DNA of 64,000 nucleotides from Rhodocyclaceae bacterium (GTDB lineage Bacteria > Pseudomonadota > Gammaproteobacteria > Burkholderiales > Rhodocyclaceae). The stretch lies in assembly GCA_023150275.1 (NCBI GenBank), contig JAKLLG010000009.1, forward strand, positions 83,010-147,009, read 5' to 3'. This document shows positions 30,227 to 39,569 of the stretch, in pieces; positions within the stretch are counted from its first letter, which is position 1; each line of letters begins with the position of its first letter. The translations under genes were made by a program, and so were the position numbers. The notes under the pieces were generated by a model that saw nothing but the letters and a program-made list of their open reading frames with translations, had not been told where the DNA came from and made no database searches.

Positions 30227-33070
30227 ATGGAACTGGCCAAGAGTTTCGAGCCGGCGGACATCGAACGCCGCTGGTACCCCCAATGGGAGGAGAACGGCTA
30301 CTTCAATGCCGGTCTCGACACCGCCAACACGAACGCCTTCTGCATCCTGCTGCCGCCGCCGAACGTCACCGGCACGCTGCACATGGGCCACGGCTTCAAC
30401 CAGGCGATCATGGACGCGCTGACCCGGCACTACCGGATGCTCGGCCACAACACGCTGTGGCAGCCGGGCACCGACCACGCCGGCATCGCGACGCAGATCG
30501 TCGTCGAACGCCAGCTCGACGCGCAGGGCATCTCGCGCCACGACCTCGGCCGCGAGAAGTTTCTGGAGAAGGTCTGGGAGTGGAAGGAATACTCGGGCAA
30601 CACCATCACCAAGCAGATGCGGCGGCTGGGCACCTCGCCCGACTGGACGCGCGAGCGCTTCACGATGGATGCCGGCCTCTCGAAGATCGTCACCGAAACC
30701 TTCGTCCGCCTCTACAACGAGGGCCTGATCTACCGCGGCAAGCGTCTGGTGAACTGGGACCCGAAGCTGCACACGGCCGTTTCCGACCTGGAAGTGGTCA
30801 GCGAAGAAGAGGACGGCTTCCTCTGGCACATCCGCTATCCGCTGGCCGATGGCAGCGGTTCGCTGACGGTGGCCACCACCCGTCCGGAAACCATGCTCGG
30901 CGACACCGCCGTGATGGTGCACCCGGAAGATGCGCGCTACCAGCACATGATCGGCAAGACGGTGAAACTGCCGCTCTGTGATCGCGAGATCCCGATCATT
31001 GCCGACAGCTACGTCGACCTCGAATTCGGCACCGGCTGCGTCAAGGTCACGCCGGCACACGATTTCAACGACTACGCAGTCGGCCAGCGCCACGGCCTGC
31101 CGATCATCTCGATCCTGACGCTGGACGCGAAGATCAACGATAACGCGCCGGAAGAATACCGCGGCCTCGACCGCTTCGACGCGCGCAAGGCCGTCGTCGC
31201 CGACCTCGAAGCCCTCGGCGTGCTGGAGAAGACCGACAAGCACAAGCTCAAGGTGCCGCGCGGCGATCGTACCGGCGTCGTCATCGAGCCGATGCTGACC
31301 GACCAGTGGTTCGTCGCCATGAGCAAGCCGGGCGCCGACGGCAAGTCGATCACCGAAAAGGCGCTCGACGTAGTGGCTTCCGGCGAGATCAAGTTCGTGC
31401 CGGAGAACTGGGTCAACACCTACAACCAATGGCTGAACAACATCCAGGACTGGTGCATCTCACGCCAGCTGTGGTGGGGCCATCAGATCCCGGCCTGGTA
31501 TGGCGTCAATGGCGAAGTCTTCGTCGCCCACAGCGAGGAAGAAGCCCGCGCCCAGGCCGACAAGGTCGACTACGCCGGCCCGCTGACGCGCGACCCGGAC
31601 GTGCTCGATACCTGGTATTCGTCGGCCCTGTGGCCGTTCTCGACGCTGGACTGGACGCCGGAGTGGCCGGCGAAGTCGAACCCGGCGCTCGACCTCTACC
31701 TGCCGTCGACGGTGCTCGTCACCGGCTTCGACATCATCTTCTTCTGGGTGGCGCGCATGGTCATGATGACCAAGCACATCACCGGCAGGATCCCGTTCAG
31801 GCACGTCTATGTGCACGGCCTGATCCGCGATGCGGAAGGCCAGAAGATGTCGAAGTCGAAGGGCAACGTCCTCGACCCGATCGACTTGATCGACGGCATC
31901 GGCATCGAGGAACTGGTGAAGAAGCGCACCACCGGCCTGATGAATCCGAAGCAGGCCGAGCAGATCGAGAAGCGCACGCGCAAGGAGTTCCCGAACGGCA
32001 TCCAGGCCTTCGGCACCGACGCCCTGCGCTTCACCTTCCTCTCGCTCGCCAGCCCCGGCCGCGACATCAAGTTCGACCTGTCGCGCTGCGAGGGCTACCG
32101 CAACTTCTGCAACAAGCTGTGGAATGCGACGCGCTTCGTGCTGATGAACATCGAGGGCCACGACCTCGCGCTCAGTCATGAGCAAGGCGCCGGCGGCGCC
32201 TGCAAGGTGCCGGCCAATGGCGAGGCGAAACTAGATTTCGGTTTCGCCGACCGCTGGATCGTCAGCCGCCTGCAGCGTACCGAAGCCGAAGTCGCCAAGC
32301 ATTTCGCCGACTACCGTTTCGACCTGCTCGCGCGCGAGATCTACGAATTCGTCTGGGACGAGTTCTGCGACTGGTACCTCGAACTGGCCAAGGTGCGCAT
32401 GCAGACCGGCAGCGAGGCCGAAGCCCGCGGCACGCGGCGCACGCTGGCCCGTGTGCTGGAAACCGTGCTGCGTCTCGCCCACCCGCTGATCCCGTTCATC
32501 ACCGAGGAACTGTGGCAGGTCGTGGCGCCGATCGCCGGCCGCAAGAGCCACCCGTCGATCATGCTGGCCCCCTACCCGGTCGCGCAGCCGGAGCGCATCG
32601 ACGAAGCGAGCGAGGCGAAGGTCAAGCTGCTCAAGGAAATCGTCTACGCCTGCCGCAACCTGCGTGGCGAAATGAACATTTCGCCGGCACAGAAGCTGCC
32701 GCTGATCGCCGCCGGCGATGCCGAAACGCTGAAGATCTTCGCCCCCTACATCGCCGGCCTGGCCAAGCTTTCCGACGTGCAGATCGTCGCTGACATCCCA
32801 AGCGATGAAGCGGCACCGGTCGCCGTCGTCGGCGAATTCCGCGTCATGCTCAAGGTCGAGATCGACGTCGCCGCCGAGCGCGAGCGCCTCGCGAAGGAGA
32901 TCGCCCGCCTCGAAGGCGAGATCGTCAAGGCCAATGCCAAGCTCGCCAACGAAAGTTTTGTCGCCCGCGCACCGGCCGCCGTGGTCGAGCAGGAAAAGAA
33001 GCGGGTTGCCGATTTCGGCGACACACTGGCCAAACTGAAGCCTCAACTGGCGAAGCTCGCCGGCAAGTAA
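30227..33070 (+). CDS. valS: valine--tRNA ligase
   Basis: ValRS is a class I aminoacyl-tRNA synthetase with an editing domain that clears threonyl-tRNA(Val). The 947 residues match the family (E. coli 951). It has [17 protein letters not shown] with the HMGH motif near residue 52, the connective peptide editing domain with [17 protein letters not shown], the KMSKS loop at 540-544, and a C-terminal coiled coil from about residue 880 ([20 protein letters not shown]). The ATG at 30227 starts [21 protein letters not shown]. Confidence 0.97.
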   Translation: MELAKSFEPADIERRWYPQWEENGYFNAGLDTANTNAFCILLPPPNVTGTLHMGHGFNQAIMDALTRHYRMLGHNTLWQPGTDHAGIATQIVVERQLDAQGISRHDLGREKFLEKVWEWKEYSGNTITKQMRRLGTSPDWTRERFTMDAGLSKIVTETFVRLYNEGLIYRGKRLVNWDPKLHTAVSDLEVVSEEEDGFLWHIRYPLADGSGSLTVATTRPETMLGDTAVMVHPEDARYQHMIGKTVKLPLCDREIPIIADSYVDLEFGTGCVKVTPAHDFNDYAVGQRHGLPIISILTLDAKINDNAPEEYRGLDRFDARKAVVADLEALGVLEKTDKHKLKVPRGDRTGVVIEPMLTDQWFVAMSKPGADGKSITEKALDVVASGEIKFVPENWVNTYNQWLNNIQDWCISRQLWWGHQIPAWYGVNGEVFVAHSEEEARAQADKVDYAGPLTRDPDVLDTWYSSALWPFSTLDWTPEWPAKSNPALDLYLPSTVLVTGFDIIFFWVARMVMMTKHITGRIPFRHVYVHGLIRDAEGQKMSKSKGNVLDPIDLIDGIGIEELVKKRTTGLMNPKQAEQIEKRTRKEFPNGIQAFGTDALRFTFLSLASPGRDIKFDLSRCEGYRNFCNKLWNATRFVLMNIEGHDLALSHEQGAGGACKVPANGEAKLDFGFADRWIVSRLQRTEAEVAKHFADYRFDLLAREIYEFVWDEFCDWYLELAKVRMQTGSEAEARGTRRTLARVLETVLRLAHPLIPFITEELWQVVAPIAGRKSHPSIMLAPYPVAQPERIDEASEAKVKLLKEIVYACRNLRGEMNISPAQKLPLIAAGDAETLKIFAPYIAGLAKLSDVQIVADIPSDEAAPVAVVGEFRVMLKVEIDVAAERERLAKEIARLEGEIVKANAKLANESFVARAPAAVVEQEKKRVADFGDTLAKLKPQLAKLAGK

Positions 33071-33079
33071 GGATCAACC

Positions 33080-33565
33080 ATGTCCGATAACGACAAACCC
33101 TTCGTCGCCAGACTATTTCCGGCACTGATGCTGTTCTGCCTGCTCACCGGCGTCTGGTCCTTCGCGATCATCCAGGCCTGGCCCTGGGACAAGGACACGG
33201 CCTGGAAGCCGGGCGTTCGCCTGCCGGTCATGTGCGCCAACGGCGAAGTGTGCTCGAAGGAGTATGCGCAGATCGCGAAGGGCATCGAGGACAAGCAGAT
33301 TACCGCGCTGAAGCCAAAGGAACCGAATGGCGAGCTGAATGATGGCGAAGTCTGGCTGCGCTGGACGACCGTCAGCGGCAAACCATGGGAGTTCGAATCG
33401 GCAATGTCCTCGTGGTACTTCGAAACTGCCGTCCGCTACAACGTCAAGGATGGCAAGCTGGAAGTCGTTCAGTATCGCCACTACGACGCGAAACTGTTTT
33501 ATTACGCGATGATTGCCGCATTTTTTACAACGGCCGGGATCTTCCTGCGCCGGCTCAGGCGCTGA
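33080..33565 (+). CDS. hypothetical inner membrane protein downstream of valS
   Basis: The 161-residue protein has an N-terminal membrane helix (PALMLFCLLTGVWSFAIIQAW, about 14-34) and a C-terminal one (LFYYAMIAAFFTTAGIFLRRLRR). Between them is a periplasmic domain of about 100 residues with two cysteines (VMCANGEVCSKEY) that could form a disulfide. Tryptophans recur in WLRWTTVSGKPWEFESAMSSWYFETAVRY. I do not recognise the family. It starts 9 bases after valS and its last 11 bases overlap the 3' end of the convergent pabB gene. Confidence 0.72.
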   Translation: MSDNDKPFVARLFPALMLFCLLTGVWSFAIIQAWPWDKDTAWKPGVRLPVMCANGEVCSKEYAQIAKGIEDKQITALKPKEPNGELNDGEVWLRWTTVSGKPWEFESAMSSWYFETAVRYNVKDGKLEVVQYRHYDAKLFYYAMIAAFFTTAGIFLRRLRR

Positions 33566-35327
33566 ATCGCACGCGGCGCAGGCCGCGCAGCGCGTTACCC
33601 AGATAGAGTTCGGCGGCATTGCGCAAATCGGCGGCGTAAAGCACGCCTTCGACGGCTTCGCCGCATTCGAGCAGCCTGCGGCGCAGCACGCCGGGAAGCA
33701 CTCCGCAACAGAGCGGCGGCGTTATCAAGGGTTCCCCCGGCAGACGGCGCACGAAGACATTGCTGCGCGCCCCTTCGCAGACTTCGCCCCGTTCATTGAG
33801 GAATACCAGATCGAACAGCTCAGGGTTCGCCGTCAGCGTTGCCATTGCCGCGTCGTAGCGCACGCGCACCGTCGTCTTGTGACGCAGCCAGAAGTCCGAG
33901 GAATCGACCGCCTCCTCAGCGATACGGGTACGGGTGCGCTTCTCGTCAGCGTCGAGCGGCATGGCTGAAACATCCATGTCTCCCGCGTACCCGAGCGTCA
34001 GCCGCACCCGGAACAAACCCTGCGGCTCCGCCGCAGCGATGCGATCGAGCGTATGCAAGAACGCGTCTCTCGCCAGCGGAAACGAAAATGTCTTCGCCGA
34101 TGCCGCGAGACGGTCGAAATGCATCTCCGCCAACGGAAAGCAGGCGTCCTCCAGCCGCATCGTCTCGATCAGTCGAAATCCGGCATTGGCACGCCTGAGG
34201 AATGCCGCCTTGAGCAGGCATTCCCCGTATTCGGCAGTGGCCACGGAGTCCCAGACGATACCGCTGCCAACACCGTAGCGGGCAACACCATCCTGCTGCT
34301 CGACGAGCAAGGTGCGAATGGCCACCGAGAGCCGAAAATCCCCGGTCTTGCCAACCCAGCCGAAGGCGCCGGTGTAGAGGCCACGCGGCGTACGTTCCAG
34401 TTCACCGATGATCTGCATGGCACGCACTTTCGGCGCACCGGTAATCGAGCCGCAGGGAAACAGCGCAGCCAGCACCGCGGCGAGCGGCGCATCGCTCTCG
34501 GCAACGACATCCGAGGTCATCTGCAGCACGCTGGGATAGGTCTCGACCTCGCACAGGCTTTCGACCTGTACGCTACCCGCCCGGGCAATGCGCCCCAGAT
34601 CGTTGCGGATGAGATCGACGATCATCACGTTTTCGGCACGATCCTTCGCCGAAGCCCGCAGCACCGCAACGGCCTGAGCATCATCCTTCGGCTCACCGGT
34701 TCGCGCGGCGGTACCCTTCATCGGGCGGGCACGAATGCGTCCGGCACTGCGCTCGATGAACAGCTCCGGCGAGAAGGAGAGGAGGCAGCGCGTAGGCAGC
34801 GCGATGAAGCCGCCGCAGGCGACAGGTTGCGCCGCACGCAAACCTGCGTAGAGCGTTAGCGGATCACCGACGCAGCGCCCGCCGAAGGGAAACGTGAAAT
34901 TGATCTGATAGCAGTCGCCGGCAGCGATGTAGGCGTGAATGCGATCAACGGCAGCAGCGTAGTCGGCTGCAGCGAGGGTCGGACCGAAATCAACGAGCGC
35001 CGCGGGTGGCAGTGGCGCCCCGCAACGGTCGGCAAAGAAAACAGCGAGATCCTCTGCCGAGAGCGACCGTTGCCTGCGAAAGACCAGAAAACCGCTGCCG
35101 TCGCCAGCTGCGTGCGCCGTCGCAACGCCAGTGGCGGGTTCAATTGCGTGCCCGAGTTCATAGTCGAGCAGCGCGACGACGAAGCACCCACCAGCCGCCG
35201 CTTCCTCCGCACGTCCACAGGCGCTTGCAAGCGAGGCAGGCACCTCGATGGCAATGAACTCCTGGAGATCTTCGAAGAGCAGCGCGCCACCGCCCGGTGT
35301 GTCGAGCAGCGCGAAGCAGTCAGACAT
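33555..35327 (-). CDS. pabB: PabB-PabC fusion: aminodeoxychorismate synthase I and lyase
   Basis: The 590-residue protein joins two steps of p-aminobenzoate synthesis for folate. Residues about 1-375 are a chorismate-binding PabB/TrpE domain with AGDCYQINFTFPF, RPMKGTAARTGEPKDDAQA and NVMIVDLIRNDLGRIARAGSVQVESL; KGTAAR carries the lysine that attacks chorismate in PabB enzymes. ALFPCGSITGAPKVRAMQII follows. Residues about 380-590 are a class IV aminotransferase fold (PabC) with LIETMRLEDACFPLAEMHFDRL, the lysine in WLRHKTTVRVRYD, and LNERGEVCEGARSNVFVR. Such fusions occur in many betaproteobacteria. The amidotransferase PabA is not in the window. It ends inside the convergent membrane-protein gene. 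Confidence 0.93.
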   Translation of the reverse strand: MSDCFALLDTPGGGALLFEDLQEFIAIEVPASLASACGRAEEAAAGGCFVVALLDYELGHAIEPATGVATAHAAGDGSGFLVFRRQRSLSAEDLAVFFADRCGAPLPPAALVDFGPTLAAADYAAAVDRIHAYIAAGDCYQINFTFPFGGRCVGDPLTLYAGLRAAQPVACGGFIALPTRCLLSFSPELFIERSAGRIRARPMKGTAARTGEPKDDAQAVAVLRASAKDRAENVMIVDLIRNDLGRIARAGSVQVESLCEVETYPSVLQMTSDVVAESDAPLAAVLAALFPCGSITGAPKVRAMQIIGELERTPRGLYTGAFGWVGKTGDFRLSVAIRTLLVEQQDGVARYGVGSGIVWDSVATAEYGECLLKAAFLRRANAGFRLIETMRLEDACFPLAEMHFDRLAASAKTFSFPLARDAFLHTLDRIAAAEPQGLFRVRLTLGYAGDMDVSAMPLDADEKRTRTRIAEEAVDSSDFWLRHKTTVRVRYDAAMATLTANPELFDLVFLNERGEVCEGARSNVFVRRLPGEPLITPPLCCGVLPGVLRRRLLECGEAVEGVLYAADLRNAAELYLGNALRGLRRVRFSA

Positions 35328-35392
35328 GAGAAGAGTGAAGAATCGGCCGGACGACCGGGTTGTCGCAAAAGGGCGGCGGATGACGCAGCGGC

Positions 35393-35620
35393 TTACTTGC
35401 GCTTGAGAACGTATTCGTAGACGCCTGCATTTTCACCGCTGTTCACCAGTTCATTGCCGGTCTGGCGCGCAAAGGCCTGGAAGTCCTTGACCGAGCCCGG
35501 ATCGGTCGCCAGCACGCGCACCGTCTGTCCCGACTGCATTTCAGCCAGAACCTTCTTGGTGCGCAGGATGGGAAGCGGGCAGTTGAGGCCCTTCACGTCG
35601 AGTTCGCGATCGTACTGCAT
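35393..35620 (-). CDS. tusA: TusA family sulfurtransferase
   Basis: The 75-residue protein has the TusA core ELDVKGLNCPLPILRTKKVLAEMQSGQTVRVLATDPGSV. The C-P-x-P motif (NCPLPIL) holds the persulfide-carrying cysteine. TusA passes sulfur to tRNA 2-thiouridine synthesis and, in sulfur oxidisers, to thiosulfate or sulfur oxidation pathways. The start at 35620 has AGGAAA upstream. It lies between bepA and pabB on the same strand. soxYZ and moaC occur 2 kb away, so a broader sulfur-transfer role is possible but not demonstrated. Confidence 0.92.
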   Translation of the reverse strand: MQYDRELDVKGLNCPLPILRTKKVLAEMQSGQTVRVLATDPGSVKDFQAFARQTGNELVNSGENAGVYEYVLKRK

Positions 35621-35767
35621 AGGCGTTTCCTGGAAGCGGTTGGGGTGTCGGAAAGGGCTGCATTGTACCTGATACCGTGCAAGCGACCGGAGGACAAGCC
35701 GGGGCATCAGCAAAGCTGGCGTGCCGGAAAACCGGGGGCCGCACGTGCGCCGGAATGCCGGCCTCGC

Positions 35768-37291
35768 TCACTTCTTCTGTTTGGCTTCTTCCGCCTGCTG
35801 TTTCTTCAACTCACGCAGACGGGCATCGACCACCGACTGCTCGTAGAAATTCCCATCACCGGCCCGCTGCGCAAACTGCAGTTGTTCGATGGCCTGCACC
35901 AGCCGCCCCTGGTGGAAGTACATCTCGGCAAGCGCCCGGTGCTGCGCGAGCTTGCGCCCCTGTACCGCGTGCGTCTTGGCCAGCAAACCGTAGAGCTTGG
36001 GGTCGGTCGAGTAAGACTGCAGCTGGTCTTCGAGGAAAGCCTGTAGCTTGTCGTAGTTGCGCATCGAGAAGAGCGTATCGCCATAGCCGTAAGCCAGCGC
36101 GCGCGACGCCGGAAAACGTTGCAGCGCCGCGTGAAAGACATTGGCAGCCGCCGTGAGATCGCCGGTCGCGGCCTTGATTTCACCCGCGAGGTTCTCGGCC
36201 ATCGCCGAACCCGCCTTCTGCCGCCGCACCATTTCGAGTTCCTGCTCGGCCTGTGTGTAGCGCTTGGCGCGCCACAATGCAAAGGCGTGGCCGTAGCGTG
36301 CCGCGGCCTCAGAGGCAAACTTGCGCTCGCGGAGCAGAATTTCAAAATCGTTGACGGCCTCCTTCGCGGTACCCTGCTGTGCCCGTAACTTGGCCCGCAC
36401 GAGATGATAGTCGAGGCTGTCGCGCACCTGCCGGTAGCCGCTGCGCCCCTGCCGGTTCTGCATGTCGCTGATGCGCTCGACCGTGATCGGGTGCGAACGC
36501 ATGTAAACCGGCGCATTGTTTTCGTAGACCCGGGTCGCCTTTTGCAGGCGCTCGAAGAACTCGGACATGCCGCGCGGATCGAAACCGGCTTTTTCCAGCG
36601 TGTCGAAGCCGAGGCGATCCGCCTCACGCTCGAAATCGCGCGAGTACGCGAGATACGACTGCACCATCGCTGCCTCGGTACCGGCAATCGCACCGGCAGC
36701 AGCCTGCGAATTGGAGCGCATCGCGAGCAGGGCGACCGCCATCGCGATCATCCCCAGTACCGACTGCTGTTTCTGTGCGGAAATCTGTCGGGCGAGGTGA
36801 TTCTGGGTGACGTGCGAGATTTCGTGTGCGATCACGCCAGCGAGCTCGGACTCCGACTGCGACGTGAGGATGGTCCCCGTGTTGACGCCGATGTAGCCAC
36901 CGAACATCGCAAAGGCGTTGACCTGCGCATCGCGGATCGCGAAGAAGTGGAAGTCGCCGGAGGGGTCGGAGCTTGATGCGACGAGGCGCTGGCCGGTACG
37001 GTTGAGGTACTCGTTGATCTCGGGATCATCTACGTAGCTCGGCTCGTGCAGGCGGATGTCATTCATGATGCTCTCGCCGATCTTGCGTTCAAGCTGCGGC
37101 GGCAGATCGGCACGCGCCGATTCACCCAGATCGGGGAGGGAATCGCCGAAGGCAGGCTGACCCACGGCGAGCGGCACGCAGACCAGTGCCAAGAGCAACT
37201 TCCGGAAAGCGACGGCGGTGGGCGACAGGCGGCGCTCCACGTATGACCGCGGATCGGCTGCCCGTGGGCCAAATGGCTGGCGTTGAATCAT
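35768..37291 (-). CDS. bepA: BepA-like M48 metalloprotease with TPR domain
   Basis: The 507-residue protein has a signal peptide ([21 protein letters not shown]), an M48 zinc protease domain with [14 protein letters not shown] (HExxH) near residue 150 and READRLGFD giving the third ligand. The C-terminal half is tetratricopeptide repeats (about 290-490). This is the layout of periplasmic BepA/YfgC, which helps assemble or degrade outer membrane proteins such as LptD and BamA. The tail ends in charged [12 protein letters not shown]. The start at 37291 gives a typical signal peptide length with a 40-residue basic preface. It is divergent from moaC by 74 bases. Confidence 0.92.
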   Translation of the reverse strand: MIQRQPFGPRAADPRSYVERRLSPTAVAFRKLLLALVCVPLAVGQPAFGDSLPDLGESARADLPPQLERKIGESIMNDIRLHEPSYVDDPEINEYLNRTGQRLVASSSDPSGDFHFFAIRDAQVNAFAMFGGYIGVNTGTILTSQSESELAGVIAHEISHVTQNHLARQISAQKQQSVLGMIAMAVALLAMRSNSQAAAGAIAGTEAAMVQSYLAYSRDFEREADRLGFDTLEKAGFDPRGMSEFFERLQKATRVYENNAPVYMRSHPITVERISDMQNRQGRSGYRQVRDSLDYHLVRAKLRAQQGTAKEAVNDFEILLRERKFASEAAARYGHAFALWRAKRYTQAEQELEMVRRQKAGSAMAENLAGEIKAATGDLTAAANVFHAALQRFPASRALAYGYGDTLFSMRNYDKLQAFLEDQLQSYSTDPKLYGLLAKTHAVQGRKLAQHRALAEMYFHQGRLVQAIEQLQFAQRAGDGNFYEQSVVDARLRELKKQQAEEAKQKK

Positions 37292-37365
37292 GGTGCTATG
37301 ATACCGCAGTTCAATTTCTGTTCCCCTGCGGCCGCTGCGACACCAGCAAGCCGGCCACCGCAATC

Positions 37366-37884
37366 ATGCCGCAAAAGAAACCAACCGCAGATTCCAGCCC
37401 GCTGACCCACTTCGACCGTCAGGGACAGGCCCACATGGTCGACGTCGCCGAGAAGTCGGAAACCCATCGTGTCGCGCGCGCCACCGGAACCATCCGCATG
37501 CAGCCCGACACTTTTGCACTGATCGCCAATGCCAGCGCGAAGAAAGGCGACGTCATCGGAATCGCGCGCATCGCTGCGATTCAGGGAGCAAAACGCACTT
37601 CAGACCTGATTCCGCTCTGCCACCCCGTAGCCTTGACACGGGTGGCCGTCGATTTCGATCTGGACGAAATGCGTCATGCCGTCCACTGCCACGTCAGCGC
37701 AGAATGCACGGGGCGAACCGGCGTCGAAATGGAGGCCCTGACCGCCGCCAGCGTTGCGCTGCTCACGATCTACGACATGCTGAAGGCGGTCGACCGCGGC
37801 ATGCGCATTGAAGGAATCCGCCTGCTGGAAAAGCGCGGCGGAAAGTCAGGCCACTGGCTGGCCGAAGCAAGCAAGGAAAGCTGA
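37366..37884 (+). CDS. moaC: cyclic pyranopterin monophosphate synthase
   Basis: MoaC makes cyclic pyranopterin monophosphate in molybdenum cofactor synthesis. The 172-residue sequence contains [53 protein letters not shown], and [28 protein letters not shown], with the catalytic lysine and histidine regions of the family. No moaA, moaD or moaE lies nearby. soxY starts 5 bases after its stop, so the two may be co-transcribed, although the functional link is unclear. Confidence 0.95.
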   Translation: MPQKKPTADSSPLTHFDRQGQAHMVDVAEKSETHRVARATGTIRMQPDTFALIANASAKKGDVIGIARIAAIQGAKRTSDLIPLCHPVALTRVAVDFDLDEMRHAVHCHVSAECTGRTGVEMEALTAASVALLTIYDMLKAVDRGMRIEGIRLLEKRGGKSGHWLAEASKES

Positions 37885-37889
37885 AGCCC

Positions 37890-38381
37890 ATGCCACCTTC
37901 CCGCAGTCACGGCGACCTGCGTCGCCACCTGTTGCGTGCCGGCGGGGCCGGCAGTGCCTACCTCGCGTTGATCGCCAGCGGACTGCTCGCGCCAACGCGC
38001 GTGCTCGCCGCCGAATGGCAGCGCCCTGCCTTCACCGCAACGAACTTTGCCGACGCACTGAAAGCGCACGGCAGCCAAACCTCATCGGAACATCGGGAGA
38101 TCACCTTCAACGCGCCGGAGATCGCCGAAAACGGTGCGCAGGTGGTCGTCGACATCACCAGCAATCTGCCGGATACGCAGAGCATTGCGATCTTCGTCGA
38201 GAAAAACCCGATGCCGCTCGCGGCGACCTTCAATTTCGCGAACGGCGCCCTACCCCAGGTGCGTGTACCGCTCAAGATGGCGGAGACCAGCCGCGTGCGT
38301 GCCGTGATTCGCACCGCTGACGGAAAGCGCTGGCACGCCCAACGCGAGATCAAGGTCACCCTCGGCGGCTGCGCCGGATAG
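37890..38381 (+). CDS. soxY: thiosulfate carrier protein SoxY
   Basis: SoxY carries sulfur intermediates covalently on a C-terminal cysteine during periplasmic thiosulfate oxidation. The 163-residue protein has a twin-arginine-like leader (RRHLLRAGGAGSAYLALIASG) and the immunoglobulin-like core with ITFNAPEIAENGAQVVVDI and IAIFVEKNPMPLAATFNF. The carrier tail is LGGCAG with Cys161, whereas the canonical end is GGCGG, so the swinging arm has one changed residue. No soxXA, soxB or soxCD was found in the window. It lies between moaC and soxZ, with AAGGAAAG upstream. Confidence 0.93.
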   Translation: MPPSRSHGDLRRHLLRAGGAGSAYLALIASGLLAPTRVLAAEWQRPAFTATNFADALKAHGSQTSSEHREITFNAPEIAENGAQVVVDITSNLPDTQSIAIFVEKNPMPLAATFNFANGALPQVRVPLKMAETSRVRAVIRTADGKRWHAQREIKVTLGGCAG

Positions 38382-38389
38382 GAAGCAGC

Positions 38390-38707
38390 ATGACAGAACC
38401 GATCAAGATCCGCGCCACGCTGCAGGGCGACACCACCGATATCCGCATCCTCATGCAGCATCCGATGGAAACCGGACAGCGCAAGGAGCAAGGCACCGGG
38501 AAACTGGTTCCGGCGCTTTTCATTCAGACTTTCGTCGTGACGGCAAACGGCAAGACGCTGGTGGATGGCCAACTCAATACATCGGTATCGCGCAATCCGC
38601 TGTTTGCGTTCAAGGCGCGCGGACTCAAGGCCGGCGACAAGCTCGTGGTCAGCTGGCTGGACAGTGCCGGAAACAAGCGCAGCGACGAAACAAGCGTCAG
38701 CAGCTAA
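38390..38707 (+). CDS. soxZ: SoxZ, partner of SoxY
   Basis: The 105-residue protein contains IRATLQGDTTDIRILMQHPMETGQRKEQGTGKLVPALFIQ and FVVTANGKTLVDGQLNTSVSRNPLFAFKARG, both diagnostic of SoxZ. It has no signal peptide; SoxZ is exported by riding with SoxY through the Tat system. AGGAAG lies 5 bases before the ATG and the gene starts 8 bases after soxY. The pair is isolated from the rest of the Sox system here. Confidence 0.94.
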   Translation: MTEPIKIRATLQGDTTDIRILMQHPMETGQRKEQGTGKLVPALFIQTFVVTANGKTLVDGQLNTSVSRNPLFAFKARGLKAGDKLVVSWLDSAGNKRSDETSVSS

Positions 38708-38722
38708 CGCGACCTGTACACG

Positions 38723-38748
38723 AAAAAAAACCCGCCATGCGGCGGGTT
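38723..38748 (-). terminator. intrinsic terminator after the cold-shock gene
   Basis: AACCCGCC (38729-38736) pairs with GGCGGGTT (38741-38748) around an ATGC loop. On the minus strand the hairpin is followed by eight T (the A-run at 38723-38730). It lies 19 bases past the cold-shock protein stop. On the plus strand it lacks a T-run, so it would serve soxZ poorly. Confidence 0.88.
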
Positions 38749-38767
38749 CGATCAGGACCTGAGGTTA

Positions 38768-38971
38768 TCAGGCCTTCTGGATATTCGAGGCTTGCTTGCC
38801 CTTTGGACCTTGAGTGACGTCGAAGGAAACCTTCTCGCCTTCCTTCAGGCTCTTGAAACCGGCCATATTGATGGCGGAGAAGTGTGCGAAGAGATCTTCG
38901 CTGCCATCATCCGGAGTGATAAAACCGAAACCCTTGGCGTCATTGAACCACTTGACCGTACCAGTTGCCAT
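38768..38971 (-). CDS. cold-shock protein (CspA family)
   Basis: The 67-residue protein [23 protein letters not shown] has the RNA-binding motifs KGFGFI (RNP1) and DLFAHF (RNP2) of single cold-shock domains that act as RNA chaperones. AAGGAAG lies upstream of the ATG. The predicted leader is about 130 bases, as in cspA genes whose 5' UTR acts as a thermosensor. A strong terminator follows. Several paralogues are usual in a genome, so no numbered gene name is given. Confidence 0.95.
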   Translation of the reverse strand: MATGTVKWFNDAKGFGFITPDDGSEDLFAHFSAINMAGFKSLKEGEKVSFDVTQGPKGKQASNIQKA

Positions 38972-39100
38972 ATTGCGACTTCCTTGAAAAAAGACTGAAA
39001 CCGGGTTGATTGCCCGACTGCTCGTTTGAATTCAAACTCGGCCTGCCCGGCGACCTCCTTTACGAGAAACCGCACGACTGCAACCTCTTGAAACCAAACT
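38972..39100 (-). promoter_or_regulatory. long 5' leader of the cold-shock gene
   Basis: If transcription starts from the predicted promoter near 39100, the leader is about 129 bases. It contains a perfect 14-bp palindrome GTTTGAATTCAAAC at 39024-39037 that would form a hairpin in RNA. Long structured leaders that refold at low temperature are known for cspA; the resemblance here is in length and position, not in a recognised sequence. Confidence 0.4.
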
Positions 39101-39106
39101 GCAGCC

Positions 39107-39135
39107 GTTTTACTCGACTCCCCGGAATGCGTCAA
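39107..39135 (-). promoter_or_regulatory. candidate promoter of the cold-shock gene
   Basis: On the minus strand TTGACG (39135-39130) and TAAAAC (39112-39107) are separated by 17 bp. They match five and four of six consensus bases. Confidence 0.5.
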
Positions 39136-39226
39136 GCATTTTCGATGCTGCGCCACAACAGCATCCGCAAGGTGTAACAATTGACTGAAACGGCGCGCGT
39201 GACACAGGGCTCGACGCATCGCGCTA

Positions 39227-39254
39227 TTGCAGATTCGTTTCGACTGATTAGAAT
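39227..39254 (+). promoter_or_regulatory. candidate promoter just before clpS
   Basis: TTGCAG (39227-39232) and TAGAAT (39249-39254) are 16 bp apart. The -10 ends 6 bases before the clpS ATG at 39261, so the message would be nearly leaderless. No Shine-Dalgarno precedes clpS, which agrees. Confidence 0.4.
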
Positions 39255-39260
39255 CAAACC

Positions 39261-39569
39261 ATGGCAACCAGGCAACAAGGCGAAGGGCTGCTCGAAGCGC
39301 AGCGAACAAAGGCAAAACTGCCGCCGCTCTACAAGGTTCTGCTGCTGAACGACGACTTCACGCCGATGGATTTCGTGATAGCGGTGCTGCAGAAATTTTT
39401 TGGCATGGACCGAGAACAAGCGACGCGAATCATGCTCAAAGTCCATAACGAGGGGCGCGGTCTGTGCGGGGTCTATCCGCGCGACATCGCTGCCACGAAG
39501 GTTGAACAGGTTGCGGCTTACGCCCGCGAGCATCAGCACCCGCTGGCTTGCGTCATGGAGGAGAACTGA
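39261..39569 (+). CDS. clpS: ATP-dependent Clp protease adaptor ClpS
   Basis: ClpS delivers N-degron substrates to ClpAP. The 102-residue protein has [45 protein letters not shown] split across the family core: the LLNDD(F/Y)TPM substrate-binding region and the H in [20 protein letters not shown] is a typical end. The stop is followed immediately by the clpA ATG. There is no visible ribosome site. Confidence 0.95.
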   Translation: MATRQQGEGLLEAQRTKAKLPPLYKVLLLNDDFTPMDFVIAVLQKFFGMDREQATRIMLKVHNEGRGLCGVYPRDIAATKVEQVAAYAREHQHPLACVMEEN

